A stretch of 64,000 nt of DNA. Origin: Gordoniibacillus chartarius. GTDB lineage: Bacteria > Bacillota > Bacilli > Paenibacillales > NBRC-103111. The notes below the pieces were generated by a model. The model had not been told where the DNA came from. It searched no databases and saw nothing but the letters and a program-made list of their open reading frames with translations. The stretch lies in contig NZ_JBHLWN010000071.1 in the NCBI RefSeq assembly GCF_042432825.1, positions 1-64,000 on the forward strand, given 5' to 3'. Shown piece after piece: positions 23,459-32,011 of the stretch; the first letter of the stretch is position 1, and each line of letters opens with the position of its first letter. A program made the translations under genes and the position numbers.

Positions 23459-25189
23459 ATGTTGATCGAATTGTCCATACGTAATCTGGCTGTTATCGAG
23501 CATGTTCATCTGCATTTCAAGAACGGATTTCATGTATTGACAGGGGAAACCGGCGCTGGCAAATCGATCATCATCGATGCACTGAGTCTTGTTGTAGGCG
23601 GCCGCGGCACCTCGGAGCTCGTTCGTCACGGCAGTGAAAAGGCGGAGATCGAGGCGTTGTTCGAGCTGGCAGCAGATCATCCCGTATGGGGCATTCTGGA
23701 ACGTCTCGGCATCGAAGGCGACAGTTCCGAGCCGCTGCTGATTCGCCGCGATGTGACGGCCCAGGGCAAGAGCTCAAGCCGGATCAACGGGCAGCTCGTC
23801 AATATGACCATGCTGCGGGAGATCGGCTCTATGCTTGTCAATATCCACGGACAGCATGAGCACCAGTCGCTGCTCGATACGGATGAGCATTTACATCTGC
23901 TCGATATGTATGGGGACGCCGACATTTCGCCAATAAAGCAGGCTTACGCAAGCGTATACGAGCAGTACACGAAGCTGCAGCGGGAGCTGCATGCTTTGGA
24001 GTCGGCCAGCCAGCAGTCGCTGCAGATGCTGGATCTTTACCGGTTCCAGATCGAAGAAATTTCGTCCGCCAAGTTAAAAGAAGGCGAAGATGCATCATTA
24101 TCGGAGGAAAAGCGAAAACTAGCCAATGCCGAGAAGCTGTTTCAGAACGTATCGGATGCATACGATCAACTTAACGGTGCAGGACGCAGTCTGGATACGA
24201 CTCGGAAGGCGGCTTCCAAGCTGCGCGACATTGCATCCTACGACAGTGCGGTGCTTGGCCCGCTTGTAGAACAAATTGAAGCGGCCTTTTATCAGCTTGA
24301 GGATGCCGCTTACCAGCTCCGCAACTATCGGGAAACGATCGAATTCAACCCGGCCAGATTGGACCAAATCGAATCGCGGCTGGATGTTATCAATACGCTG
24401 CGCCGCAAATACGGCGAATCCATCGGCGACATGCTCGCGTATTTGGCTAAGATTGAGCGTGAAGTAGGGACAATAGAAAATAAAGACGATATCTTGCAGA
24501 AGCTGCAAGGCAATGCCCGTAAGCTGCTGGCCGAACTGAGCCGGCATGCCGCGGAGCTGTCGGACCGCAGACGCTTGGTTGCCGTACAGCTCGCAGCCGC
24601 CATCGAGTCCGAGCTTCGCGATCTGCACATGGAACGGACCAAATTCGAAGTCGGGATCGCGTATGCCGAGGATGCCCGAAGCGAGCTTGAGCTTGGAGGC
24701 ATGAAGGTGAGGTTCGGCAAAGACGGGGCCGATCAAGCGGAGTTTCTTATGGCGCCTAACCCGGGCGAGCCTCTCCGTGGACTTGGCAAAATCGCTTCCG
24801 GCGGCGAGCTGTCGCGGATCATGCTCGCGCTGAAGTCAATTTTCGCCAGGGTCGACCGGATTCCCGTTCTTGTCTTTGATGAGGTGGATACGGGAGTCAG
24901 CGGGCGCGCAGCGCAGGCGATTGCCGAGAAGCTGTCCCGGCTGTCCCGGAGCTGTCAGGTGTTTTCCATTACGCATCTTCCTCAGGTCGCGTGTATGGCG
25001 GATGTCCATTTCTACATCCACAAAGAAGTGGAAGGCGGACGTACGTTCACCCGTGTCGCCGATCTTGAAGCCGGCCGCAGAGCGCAAGAGCTTGCCCGGA
25101 TGCTGGGCGGCGTGGAAGTGACGGAGACAACGCTCCATCATGCGCAAGAGATGCTTGCCATGGCTGCCGGTCAGAAGCAGAAGCTGTAA
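23459..25189 (+). CDS. recN: DNA repair protein RecN
   Basis: A 576-residue SMC-like ATPase acting early in double-strand break repair. The Walker A motif GETGAGKS is near residue 30. A long coiled coil follows, then the signature LRGLGKIASGGELSRIMLALK and the Walker B VLVFDEVDTGVSGRAAQAIAEKL. TTAGGAGG precedes the ATG. No clear LexA box was seen in front. The gene is in its usual position before spoIVB. Confidence 0.96.
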   Translation: MLIELSIRNLAVIEHVHLHFKNGFHVLTGETGAGKSIIIDALSLVVGGRGTSELVRHGSEKAEIEALFELAADHPVWGILERLGIEGDSSEPLLIRRDVTAQGKSSSRINGQLVNMTMLREIGSMLVNIHGQHEHQSLLDTDEHLHLLDMYGDADISPIKQAYASVYEQYTKLQRELHALESASQQSLQMLDLYRFQIEEISSAKLKEGEDASLSEEKRKLANAEKLFQNVSDAYDQLNGAGRSLDTTRKAASKLRDIASYDSAVLGPLVEQIEAAFYQLEDAAYQLRNYRETIEFNPARLDQIESRLDVINTLRRKYGESIGDMLAYLAKIEREVGTIENKDDILQKLQGNARKLLAELSRHAAELSDRRRLVAVQLAAAIESELRDLHMERTKFEVGIAYAEDARSELELGGMKVRFGKDGADQAEFLMAPNPGEPLRGLGKIASGGELSRIMLALKSIFARVDRIPVLVFDEVDTGVSGRAAQAIAEKLSRLSRSCQVFSITHLPQVACMADVHFYIHKEVEGGRTFTRVADLEAGRRAQELARMLGGVEVTETTLHHAQEMLAMAAGQKQKL

Positions 25190-25350
25190 CCGAAATTCCT
25201 TGCGTTCCTTCATTTTGCGTTCATCTTGCATATTCTCATGCCCTTTCGCGGCAACATTTTCACTAATAAAACAAAAGGGGCACGGGTATCGTATAGGTAC
25301 GCAAATGGCGATCCTCTTCGTCAGGCAACGAGAGAAAAGGGAGCGTGAGG

Positions 25351-26685
25351 ATGTTGAATTCCAGCAAAAGAAAAAGATTGATTGGACTTGTGCTCGTCTT
25401 CTTCGTTTGTATGGTCACGGTTTCCACTCCTTTTCAATGCTATGCCTCCTTTCCTAGCGAGCTCCGGCTTTTTAGCGGCCAAGGCAAACAGCTGCAGCTT
25501 GCTATGCCTGTCAGCGCCCAGCTTACCGTACAAGATCCGGACATCGTGAAGGTGAACGGCGTTGCGGATCATTCGTTTCGCCTGAATTTGAAAGACCCGA
25601 TTTCGCTGGAGCCGACCCAATCCGGCGTTACCGAGATGAAGCTCAAGCTGTTCGGCGCCATACCTCTGAAAACCGTCAAGGTAAATGTCGTTCCGGAGCT
25701 CAAAGTATATCCGGGCGGTCAAACGATCGGCGTCAAGATCAAGTCGGCAGGCATTCTCGTCGTTGGGCATCATTTAGTCACGGTAGCTCAAGATCAAAAG
25801 CTGTCCCCGGGTGAAGAAGCGAAAATTCAGGTCGGAGATTTGATTACCAAGATCAATGGAAAGCCGTCCAATGATGTGTCCAAAGTGGCGGATATCGTCA
25901 ATGAAGCAGGACAGGCCAAGAAGCCGCTCGATCTTACGATTACGCGCAATAACGAATCGGTTCAAATCAAGCTTCATCCCGCCTATGACGTCGTAGACAA
26001 GGCGTATCGGCTCGGACTTTATATCCGCGATTCCGCGGCTGGTGTCGGCACGCTGACCTTCTACGCACCGGATCAGAAGGTGTACGGAGCGCTCGGCCAT
26101 GTTATTACGGATATGGATACACAGACGCCAATTGTAGTGGGAGATGGACAAATTTATCACTCGAACGTGACTTCCATTTCGAAAAGTCAGCATGGGGAGC
26201 CGGGGGAAAAGCGTGCGATCATTTTCAAGGACAGTAAGGTGCTTGGAACGATTGAGCGTAACACGTCGTTCGGCATATTCGGTCGCATGACGGAGCAGCC
26301 TGGCAACGGACTGTTTAAAGAACCGCTGCCGGTAGCGTTTTCTGAGGAAGTGAAAGAAGGGCCGGCGCAGATTTATACGGTTGTTGAAGGGCAAAAGGTT
26401 GAGAAATTCGATATTCAAATCACCCATGTATCGAAGCAGGATTATCCGGCGACAAAAGGCATGGTTATCAAAATTACGGATCCGAAGCTGATTGAGAAGA
26501 CGGGCGGTATTGTCCAAGGGATGAGCGGCAGTCCCATTATTCAGAACGGTAAAGTCATCGGCGCTGTAACTCACGTCTTTGTGAACGATCCGACAAGCGG
26601 GTACGGCTGTTTCATCGAATGGATGCTGCAGGATTCCGGGATTGTTCTTCCAAAGCGGGAGCAAGGAGAACTGAAGGCGAGTTAA
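25351..26685 (+). CDS. spoIVB: SpoIVB serine peptidase
   Basis: SpoIVB is secreted from the forespore into the intermembrane space, where it cleaves SpoIVFA and so triggers pro-sigma-K processing. The protein has an N-terminal membrane anchor, a PDZ domain (about residues 130-215) and a C-terminal serine protease domain. The catalytic His lies in GALGHVITDMD and the Ser in QGMSGSPIIQNG. I prefer ATG 25351 (about 444 residues) over GTG 25345 because AAAGGGAG ends too close to the GTG. It lies just upstream of spo0A as in B. subtilis. Confidence 0.95.
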   Translation: MLNSSKRKRLIGLVLVFFVCMVTVSTPFQCYASFPSELRLFSGQGKQLQLAMPVSAQLTVQDPDIVKVNGVADHSFRLNLKDPISLEPTQSGVTEMKLKLFGAIPLKTVKVNVVPELKVYPGGQTIGVKIKSAGILVVGHHLVTVAQDQKLSPGEEAKIQVGDLITKINGKPSNDVSKVADIVNEAGQAKKPLDLTITRNNESVQIKLHPAYDVVDKAYRLGLYIRDSAAGVGTLTFYAPDQKVYGALGHVITDMDTQTPIVVGDGQIYHSNVTSISKSQHGEPGEKRAIIFKDSKVLGTIERNTSFGIFGRMTEQPGNGLFKEPLPVAFSEEVKEGPAQIYTVVEGQKVEKFDIQITHVSKQDYPATKGMVIKITDPKLIEKTGGIVQGMSGSPIIQNGKVIGAVTHVFVNDPTSGYGCFIEWMLQDSGIVLPKREQGELKAS

Positions 26686-26700
26686 TAGCCTTTGGTTTTT
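26674..26700 (+). terminator. Weak terminator at the end of spoIVB
   Basis: AAGGC / GCCTT short stem overlapping the stop codon, followed by GG and eight T residues. The stem is only five base pairs, so termination may be partial. Confidence 0.4.
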
Positions 26701-26813
26701 TTTGTTTTAGGGGAAAGCGTCGTGTTGAGGGTGGTTATGTCGAAGAATGTTGTATTGTGAGAGTGAATATTTTATTATAAAGGAATGATCAAAAAAAATA
26801 AAGAAAAATTATT

Positions 26814-26847
26814 TTCGACAGAAGGAAATTGAATAGGAGTGTCGAAT
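26814..26847 (+). promoter_or_regulatory. Sigma-H promoter of spo0A flanked by two 0A boxes
   Basis: AGGAAAT (26823-26829), 11 bases, GTCGAAT (26841-26847) is an exact match to the known sigma-H pattern RnAGGAwWW-n11-12-RnnGAAT. A 0A box in inverted orientation, TTCGACA, lies at 26814-26820 and a direct one, TGTCGAA, at 26840-26846 overlaps the -10. This arrangement supports auto-regulation by Spo0A~P as in B. subtilis. Confidence 0.8.
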
Positions 26848-26917
26848 GTATATCAACAGAGAAAGAGAAATACATAATATACCAACGATTTATGACCTTT
26901 AAAGGAGGATTTTTAAG

Positions 26918-27724
26918 TTGCAGAAGATTAAAATTTTGATGGCGGACGATAACCGCGAATTTACCCATCTGCTTTCCGAATTTATTGGCGAACAGGACGA
27001 TATGGAAGTGATTGGGGTTGCCTATAACGGCAATGACGTGCTGCGTGCGATTGAGCAGCAGCGCGAACTTCCGGACGTTCTTATTCTCGATATTATTATG
27101 CCTCATCTTGACGGTCTGGGTGTGCTGGAGCGGCTGCGGGAGATGAATTTAAACCCGATGCCGAAGATCATTATGCTGACTGCTTTCGGTCAAGAGAACA
27201 TTACACAGAAGGCCGTTCAGCTTGGCGCTTCTTATTACATCTTGAAGCCTTTCGATATGGAAGTGCTGACGAACCGGATTCGCCAGCTGGTCGGCGTACC
27301 GTCGATGACGACGTCTTCCCATGCACCCGCCGTAAGCCGCGCTAACGTGGTGCAAATGCCGAAGGGCGGTAAAAACCTAGACGCCAATATTACGACGATC
27401 ATTCATGAAATCGGAGTGCCTGCGCACATTAAGGGATATCAATACCTCCGCGAAGCAATTACAATGGTTTATAACAATATCGAAATTCTTGGCGCGATTA
27501 CGAAGACACTGTACCCGGCCATCGCTGAAAAGTACAAGACGACGCCGTCCCGGGTAGAGCGTGCCATTCGCCACGCCATTGAAGTCGCCTGGACCCGCGG
27601 CAACATCGACAGCATCAGCTTTATTTTCGGGTACACGATTAACATTTCGAAGTCGAAGCCGACAAACTCGGAGTTTATCGCGATGGTTGCGGATAAGCTG
27701 CGTATTGAGCATAAGGTGAGCTAA
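26918..27724 (+). CDS. spo0A: Sporulation master regulator Spo0A
   Basis: The 268-residue response regulator that commits the cell to sporulation. The receiver domain shows Asp10-Asp11, the phosphorylated Asp58 in LILDIIMPHLDG and the Lys of YYILKPF. After a linker (about residues 128-150) the Spo0A DNA-binding domain has SRVERAIRHAIEVAWTRGN with the recognition helix and KPTNSEFIAMVADKLR at the end. The TTG start at 26918 follows AAAGGAGGAT. Its sigma-H promoter and 0A boxes lie 70-100 bases upstream. A strong terminator follows, into which a group IIC intron has inserted. Confidence 0.98.
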   Translation: MQKIKILMADDNREFTHLLSEFIGEQDDMEVIGVAYNGNDVLRAIEQQRELPDVLILDIIMPHLDGLGVLERLREMNLNPMPKIIMLTAFGQENITQKAVQLGASYYILKPFDMEVLTNRIRQLVGVPSMTTSSHAPAVSRANVVQMPKGGKNLDANITTIIHEIGVPAHIKGYQYLREAITMVYNNIEILGAITKTLYPAIAEKYKTTPSRVERAIRHAIEVAWTRGNIDSISFIFGYTINISKSKPTNSEFIAMVADKLRIEHKVS

Positions 27725-27775
27725 TAGCTCAGGTGCGAGTTTGAGTGTTATTCAACAGTAAGGTGTTTGCATGCT

Positions 27776-27815
27776 AAAAAGGCAGCTCTCGGTTTCGCCG
27801 AGGCTGCCTTTTTTT
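27776..27815 (+). terminator. Terminator of spo0A and intron target
   Basis: Long stem AAAAAGGCAGC.CTCGG / CCGAG.GCTGCCTTTTT with loop TTTC, followed by seven T residues. The group IIC intron begins immediately behind the T run at 27817. Confidence 0.92.
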
Positions 27816-28796
27816 CGTGTACGCCCAGCATGGGCGTCATCTTTAGGGTGTAAGTCCCGAACGGGGGGGCTGGCGAGCGCCTACCGTAGCCAAAAGGCAA
27901 GGGTGTCCGTCGATAGGCGGAATCTGGAGGGCGGAGGCAAATGCACGGGCCAAGGTACACGAACCCAATTTGAGGCAGCGCCAGCCGGATGAGTCTCCAA
28001 TACAAGACGAAATCCAAAGCCGCCAAGGGCTGACGCTGTAAACTTGGGTGGTCGCGGGCAGACAGATGGCGCTCTTATCTGGGGAGGCCTACGGAATATG
28101 CGAAGTCACTTCGTAACCGCGGCTGAGAAGCCGCGCTGAATCCGCAGGAGTCAGCAGAGGCCATAGTACGGAGGTACGGAACGCCGGAAACCGGAAGGGC
28201 CGAACCGAAAGGAGAGAGGAAACCGATGCGTTCGCATGAAGAGCAACGACAGCAGAATATCTCGCAAGAGAGCTCGCGGCAAAGAGAAGCGGTGAAGCCG
28301 TCAGGGTATCCCGGAGCGCCGAGTTCTTCGTCGGCATAAGCCACCCCTTCCTCTCGCAAAGACCAGAACGACTTGCTGGAGAAGATGCTCGAGGGAGAAA
28401 ACCTTCGACTCGCCTACAAGCGAGTGGTTCAGAACGGAGGAACACCTGGCGTGGACGGAGTAACGGTAGCAGAGCTACAAGCTTACCTGAAAACACACTG
28501 GGAAACGGTGAAAACCGAACTCCTCGCGGGAACGTACAGACCTGCGCCCGTCAAACGGGTGGAAATCCCCAAACCCGGAGGCGGTGTACGGCTGCTCGGC
28601 ATCCCGACCGTGTTGGACCGACTTCTTCAGCAAGCGCTTCTACAAGTGATGAATCCGAACTTCGACGCCCATTTCTCATGGTACAGCTATGGCTTTCGCC
28701 AAGGGAAACGGGCGCATGACGCGGTAAAGCAGGCACAAGCCCATATCCGAAGCGGCCTTAGATGGGTCGTGGACATGGACCTCGAGAAATTCTTTG

Positions 28797-29200
28797 GTGC
28801 GCCTAGGTAAGCTGGGTGCTTTCAGTGGGTGCAATTCCCACCCGGGAAAGGGGAACGAGCCGTCCCACCCGGAATCGAGTCTTGAACACGCAAAGGCAAC
28901 GATGCGGGTTAAGCGTAGACAGAGCGACGATTAGGCCGTAACGCAAGTGAAGCGATTGAGCCTCGTGAGCATAACCGAGGGCCGACAAGGTCGAAAACTT
29001 GGAAGGCTATAGTAGATTTCCGACAAGGGCGAGGAAATCGGATACCTCGGCGGGGTCTAAGAGCACGGCATGACGGAAACGGAAGCACAACGGAACTAGG
29101 GAGATCCACCGTGGTCTTCGCAGAAAAAAATGCGGAGTACGCCGACTGAAAGGACCATCCATAAGAGAGCGGACGCCGCGGTGGAAGTCGGACCTGCTGG
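28797..29200 (+). mobile_element. Probable 5' part of a second group II intron inside the RT gene
   Basis: At 28797 the RT frame stops making sense and GTGCG, the consensus 5' end of group II introns, begins. The next 400 bases have no open frame but read like a structured RNA, with GGGTGCAATTCCCACCC, a GACAGAGCGACG segment, and GGAACTAGGGAGATCC. They differ from the outer intron. The right boundary is uncertain (29170-29210), and no domain V/VI is recognised before RT sequence resumes, so it is probably a truncated intron. It could also be unrelated structured DNA. Confidence 0.6.
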
Positions 29201-29289
29201 TAGTACCATGGTGGGAGGGGTTTGCCAAAAGACGGAGGAAGGGACACCGCAAGGGGGACCACTCAGCCCGCTACTGGCGAACATCTTAT

Positions 29290-29446
29290 ACTTCTGCGGA
29301 GCGAGCGTATCCATTGCCGTTCTACCTGCCTCTTAAGGCTATATAGCTTACGGTGTGAACCGAGCCTTTTTGTCCTGACGAGCTACCGCTGCTATCTTAG
29401 CCAGTTGTGTTGACATACGGTATCCACCTCTGCGTGTGGGGTATGT
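29290..29446 (+). other. Unidentified 157-bp insertion in the RT gene
   Basis: Between the RT codons for LANIL and LDDLDKEL lie 157 bases that do not encode RT sequence. They end in a hairpin (GACATAC 29412-29418 with GTATGTC 29441-29447, plus CCAC / GTGG inside). No target duplication or open frame is seen. They may be the 3' remnant of the inner intron or another small element. Confidence 0.55.
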
Positions 29447-30166
29447 CTGGACGACTTAGACAAAGAACTACACCGAATAGGACTGCGGTTCGTTCGTTAT
29501 GCGGACGATTGTAACATTTTCGTGGCGAGCAAGCGTGCCGGAAAACGCGTCATGGAATCGGTCATTCGCTTTGTAGAGGGAAAGCTGGAAGTGAAAGTGA
29601 ACCGAGACAAAAGCGCGGTAGACAGGCCTTGGAACCGTAAATTCTTGGGCTTTAGCTTCTTGTCGAACAAGCAAGCCACGATTCGGCTTGCCTCAAAGAC
29701 GATCTCTAGATTTAAAGAGAAAATCCGAGAGCTTACGAATCGGACTCGCCCTACTTCAATGGAAGATCGCATCTCTAAGCTTAATCGCTACCTCATGGGC
29801 TGGATGGGGCATTTCCGTCTGGCATCGGCGAAGAAACACTGCGAGAGCTTCGACCAATGGATTCGCCGTAGACTTCGCATGTGTCTCTGGAAGCAATGGA
29901 AGCGAGTGCCAACTCGAATACGTGAACTCCGAGCACTTGGGGTACCGGAATGGGCTTGTTTCGTCATGGCCAATTCACGTCGTGGAGCTTGGGAAATGTC
30001 TTGGAACATAAATAATGCCCATCCAACTTCCTACTGGGAAGCGAAAGGGCTGAAAAGTTTACTTTCACGTTACTTGGAGCTTTGTTAACCTTTCGGAACC
30101 GCCGTATGCGGACCCGCATGTACGGTTGTGGGAGAAGACGGGGGCTAGCCGCCCCCTCTTACTCGT

Positions 30167-30307
30167 TTATTGGTTCAGTTGTTGATTTTCTCCTTCTACT
30201 GGCTCACCTTTTGGAGCGTCTTCCTCCAAATATTGATCCTGATCGCTGCCCCAAATGTAATCGAAGTTTGTAATATCCGGTTTTACGGGAGTGTTTGGTT
30301 CGTTCAT
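30167..30307 (-). CDS. Short acidic protein of unknown function
   Basis: A 46-residue open frame, MNEPNTPVKP to ENQQLNQ, rich in Asp, Glu, Gln and Pro. The ATG at 30307 follows AAAGGATGTG with suitable spacing. Its stop lies only a few bases beyond the 3' end of the group IIC intron, so it converges on spo0A and the intron separates the two genes. No membrane segment or known motif. It may be real, given the good ribosome site, but I cannot name it. Confidence 0.5.
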   Translation of the reverse strand: MNEPNTPVKPDITNFDYIWGSDQDQYLEEDAPKGEPVEGENQQLNQ

Positions 30308-30463
30308 CTTGTTCACATCCTTTTTTTAATACTTAGTTTGGGCTAGGAATGACAACGATATTCTTGGTAAAACCGCCTTTGTTTCATAGGTCCCGCAGTG
30401 CATGCAAATCGGCGCCGAATCCAATGCTAGAAGGGAACTTATTATAAGGAGGCTGAGGTTCAG

Positions 30464-31336
30464 TTGAAAAAACATTTATCGCTCGTGGCTGGTGCTTTGT
30501 TGTCGGTATCGTTGCTGGCAGGCTGTAATGATGCTAATGTCCGTTCGCAAAATGTCGGGCAAGACCGCGGATCGACCTTATCTACCGACCAAAATCAGTA
30601 CCGCGGCTTAAATACGGATACGACAACGGGCACAACGAACGGTACATCGACGGGTACGACAACTGGCGGCACTACCGGCACGGCAACCACTGGTACTACC
30701 GATACTACAACAGGCGGAACTGCCGGTACTACTACGGGTACAACAACGGGCGGCACTACCGGTACGACTACAGGCGGTACAACAGATACAACAACAGGCG
30801 GCACTACCGGTACGACTACAGGCGGTACAACAGATGCAACAACGGGTGGAACTACCGGTACAACGACGGGCGGTGCAACCGGCACCACAACCGGCGGGAC
30901 AACTGGAGGTACAACGGGCGGTACGACTGCAGGAGGTACTTTCTCTGATGTTACTAGCAGTGATTGGTACGCAACAAGTATTTCCTGGGCGACGGGATCC
31001 GGTATCGTTGACGGATATCCGGATGGGACGTTCCAGCCGAATAAACCGATGACAAGAGCGGAGGTTCTTAAAATTGTAAGAACGCTGGCTGATAAAGGCT
31101 TTATTACTTCCGGCACGACTACAGGCGGAACAACAGGCGGAACAACAGGCGGAACAACAGGCGGAACAACAGGTGGAACAACAGGCGGAGGCACTACGGG
31201 TGGAACGACCGGTGGAACGACAGGCGGCGGCACTACAGATGGAACGACCGGTGGCACTACCGGAGGTACAACAGGCGGAACGACCGGCGGCACTACCGGC
31301 GGCACTACCGGCGGAACAACAGGCGGTACAACCTAA
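30464..31336 (+). CDS. Lipoprotein with one SLH domain inside Gly/Thr repeats
   Basis: A 290-residue protein. The signal peptide ends in the lipobox LLAGC (Cys21). Residues about 52-156 are Thr/Gly repeats of the types TTGTTTGG and GGTTG. A single S-layer homology (SLH) domain follows at about 157-213 (GTFSDV to YPDGTFQPNKPMTRAEVLKIV), then a second run of GGTT repeats to the end. SLH domains bind pyruvylated cell-wall polymers, so the protein may link membrane and wall; this is inference. The TTG start follows AAGGAGG. The second repeat block is a 12-bp DNA tandem and is likely to vary in length. Confidence 0.8.
   Translation: MKKHLSLVAGALLSVSLLAGCNDANVRSQNVGQDRGSTLSTDQNQYRGLNTDTTTGTTNGTSTGTTTGGTTGTATTGTTDTTTGGTAGTTTGTTTGGTTGTTTGGTTDTTTGGTTGTTTGGTTDATTGGTTGTTTGGATGTTTGGTTGGTTGGTTAGGTFSDVTSSDWYATSISWATGSGIVDGYPDGTFQPNKPMTRAEVLKIVRTLADKGFITSGTTTGGTTGGTTGGTTGGTTGGTTGGGTTGGTTGGTTGGGTTDGTTGGTTGGTTGGTTGGTTGGTTGGTTGGTT
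30620..30955 (+). repeat. Irregular Thr/Gly-coding tandem repeats
   Basis: Degenerate repeats of about 12-24 bases (types ACTACAGGCGGTACAACAG and GGCACTACCGG) coding for the N-terminal Thr/Gly region of the SLH lipoprotein. Confidence 0.75.
31116..31333 (+). repeat. 12-bp minisatellite coding for GGTT
   Basis: About 18 head-to-tail copies of a 12-base unit (GGAACAACAGGC and close variants such as GGAACGACCGGT), some with an extra GGC. Several consecutive copies near 31124-31170 are nearly identical, which favours slippage. Confidence 0.85.
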
Positions 31337-31564
31337 AAAATGGAAGAATAGCATTCCAGCATTCGGTGTAAAATAATGCTCGGGCGGTGAAGTGAAGAGA
31401 GGGTGTGGTTGCGTTGGACAACGTGACGAAATCCGTCGGTAGTTACTTTTAACTTGCTTCACGAAACCGGAGGGATGTGCCAAAGACACGTTAGTGCTTT
31501 GCGATATACCGAAGGATATGGTGACAAGATAATAGTTACGTACCCAAAAACTCGCCGTCCATGA

Positions 31565-31590
31565 GGAGCCCTTCGGGGCTCTTCATTTTA
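31565..31590 (+). terminator. Terminator hairpin GAGCCC-TTCG-GGGCTC
   Basis: Six-bp GC stem with a TTCG tetraloop, followed by TTCATTTTATT. It is the first good terminator after the SLH lipoprotein gene. Confidence 0.65.
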
Positions 31591-31607
31591 TTCCATCAAG
31601 TATCGCT

Positions 31608-31650
31608 TAAAAAAGTCTTGCCCAAGAACAGCAATTCTCGGTCAAGACTT
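31608..31650 (-). terminator. Terminator of the minus-strand coat gene
   Basis: On the minus strand AAGTCTTG ... CAAGACTTTTTT, an 8-bp stem with T run, directly after the stop of the CotF-like gene at 31657. Confidence 0.7.
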
Positions 31651-31656
31651 CACCCG

Positions 31657-31983
31657 TTATTGCAAGTTAATAGCTTTCGTAACGAATTGTAAATCGTTTT
31701 TCAGCTGCTGAGTTATATTGGTTGGCGTATACCAGCCTTTAGACATCATATAGTTGGTCAGCTGCTCATGATGCGTTACCGCTTGATCGAACTGCTTGCG
31801 CAGCAAAGTGCGAATTTGCGGTGAGGTCGTCTCTGATAGAGCGACCGCGATATCTTTGATCGATGTTTTCGCCGTGATGAGCATATCGGTGGCAATCGTT
31901 TGATCCGTCAGCGCCGCCATAATTGCCGGACTGATCGTGCCGGCAGCAGGTGCGGTAGTGGAATTCATCGTCGTTGTCGTCAT
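31657..31983 (-). CDS. Spore coat protein, CotF-like
   Basis: A 108-residue helical protein with an N-terminal Thr/Ala tail followed by the Coat F pattern: IATDMLITAKTSIKDIAVALSETTSPQIR, then FDQAVTHHEQLTNYMMSKGWYTP. Coat F proteins are ferritin-like four-helix fragments found in the spore coat. The ATG follows GGAGGTG. It lies 28 bases downstream of a second small coat-like gene, likely as one operon. Confidence 0.8.
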   Translation of the reverse strand: MTTTTMNSTTAPAAGTISPAIMAALTDQTIATDMLITAKTSIKDIAVALSETTSPQIRTLLRKQFDQAVTHHEQLTNYMMSKGWYTPTNITQQLKNDLQFVTKAINLQ

Positions 31984-32011
31984 GTTGCCAATTCACCTCC
32001 ATGTGATTGGG

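Larger units (their letters stand above)
28226..30088 (+). pseudogene. ltrA: Broken group II intron reverse transcriptase/maturase
   Basis: The gene begins at ATG 28226 (MRSHEEQRQQ) after GGAGAGAGGA, typical of IIC maturases. An in-frame TAA at 28337 cuts it at codon 38. The frame then goes on with GGTPGVDGVTVAEL, IPKPGGGVRLLGIPTVLDR and GLRWVVDMDLEKFF up to 28796, where foreign DNA begins. RT sequence returns near 29209 with KTEEGTPQGGPLSPLLANIL to about 29289. It is interrupted again, then continues from 29447 (LDDLDKEL) with the catalytic YADD at 29498-29509 and an intact thumb/maturase domain to 30088. About 40 residues between the FFD region and TEEGTP are missing. No endonuclease domain, as usual for class C. 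Confidence 0.88.
27817..30162 (+). mobile_element. Group IIC intron inserted behind the spo0A terminator
   Basis: The 5' end GTGTACGCCCAGCATGGGCGTC and the following AGGGTGTAAGTCCCGAAC and GCAAGGGTGTCCGTCGATAGG closely resemble the domain I start of known IIC introns such as that of Oceanobacillus iheyensis. A maturase/RT gene follows. The 3' end has domain V (GAACCGCCGTATGCGGACCCG.. with CGCATGTACGGTTGTG, about 30092-30130) and a domain VI hairpin GGGGGC / GCCCCC at 30140-30155. Insertion just 3' of a Rho-independent terminator is the known target choice of IIC introns. The exact 3' end, about 30162, is inferred. The RT is broken, so it cannot move by itself. Confidence 0.88.
31337..31656. 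other. 320-base intergenic region with two terminators
   Basis: No gene I can support. The first 200 bases hold only very short frames (for example 29 codons from 31475). The rest contains a plus-strand hairpin at 31565 and the minus-strand terminator of the coat gene at 31608. Confidence 0.5.

Noticed and set aside
30595..31305. Minus-strand Val/Pro repeat frame
   Set aside because: A mirror of the Gly/Thr repeats of the SLH lipoprotein. The plus strand has a ribosome site, lipobox and SLH domain, the minus strand none.
31116..31333. CRISPR-like array
   Set aside because: The repeats are 12 bp, head to tail, in frame and without unique spacers. They are a coding minisatellite.
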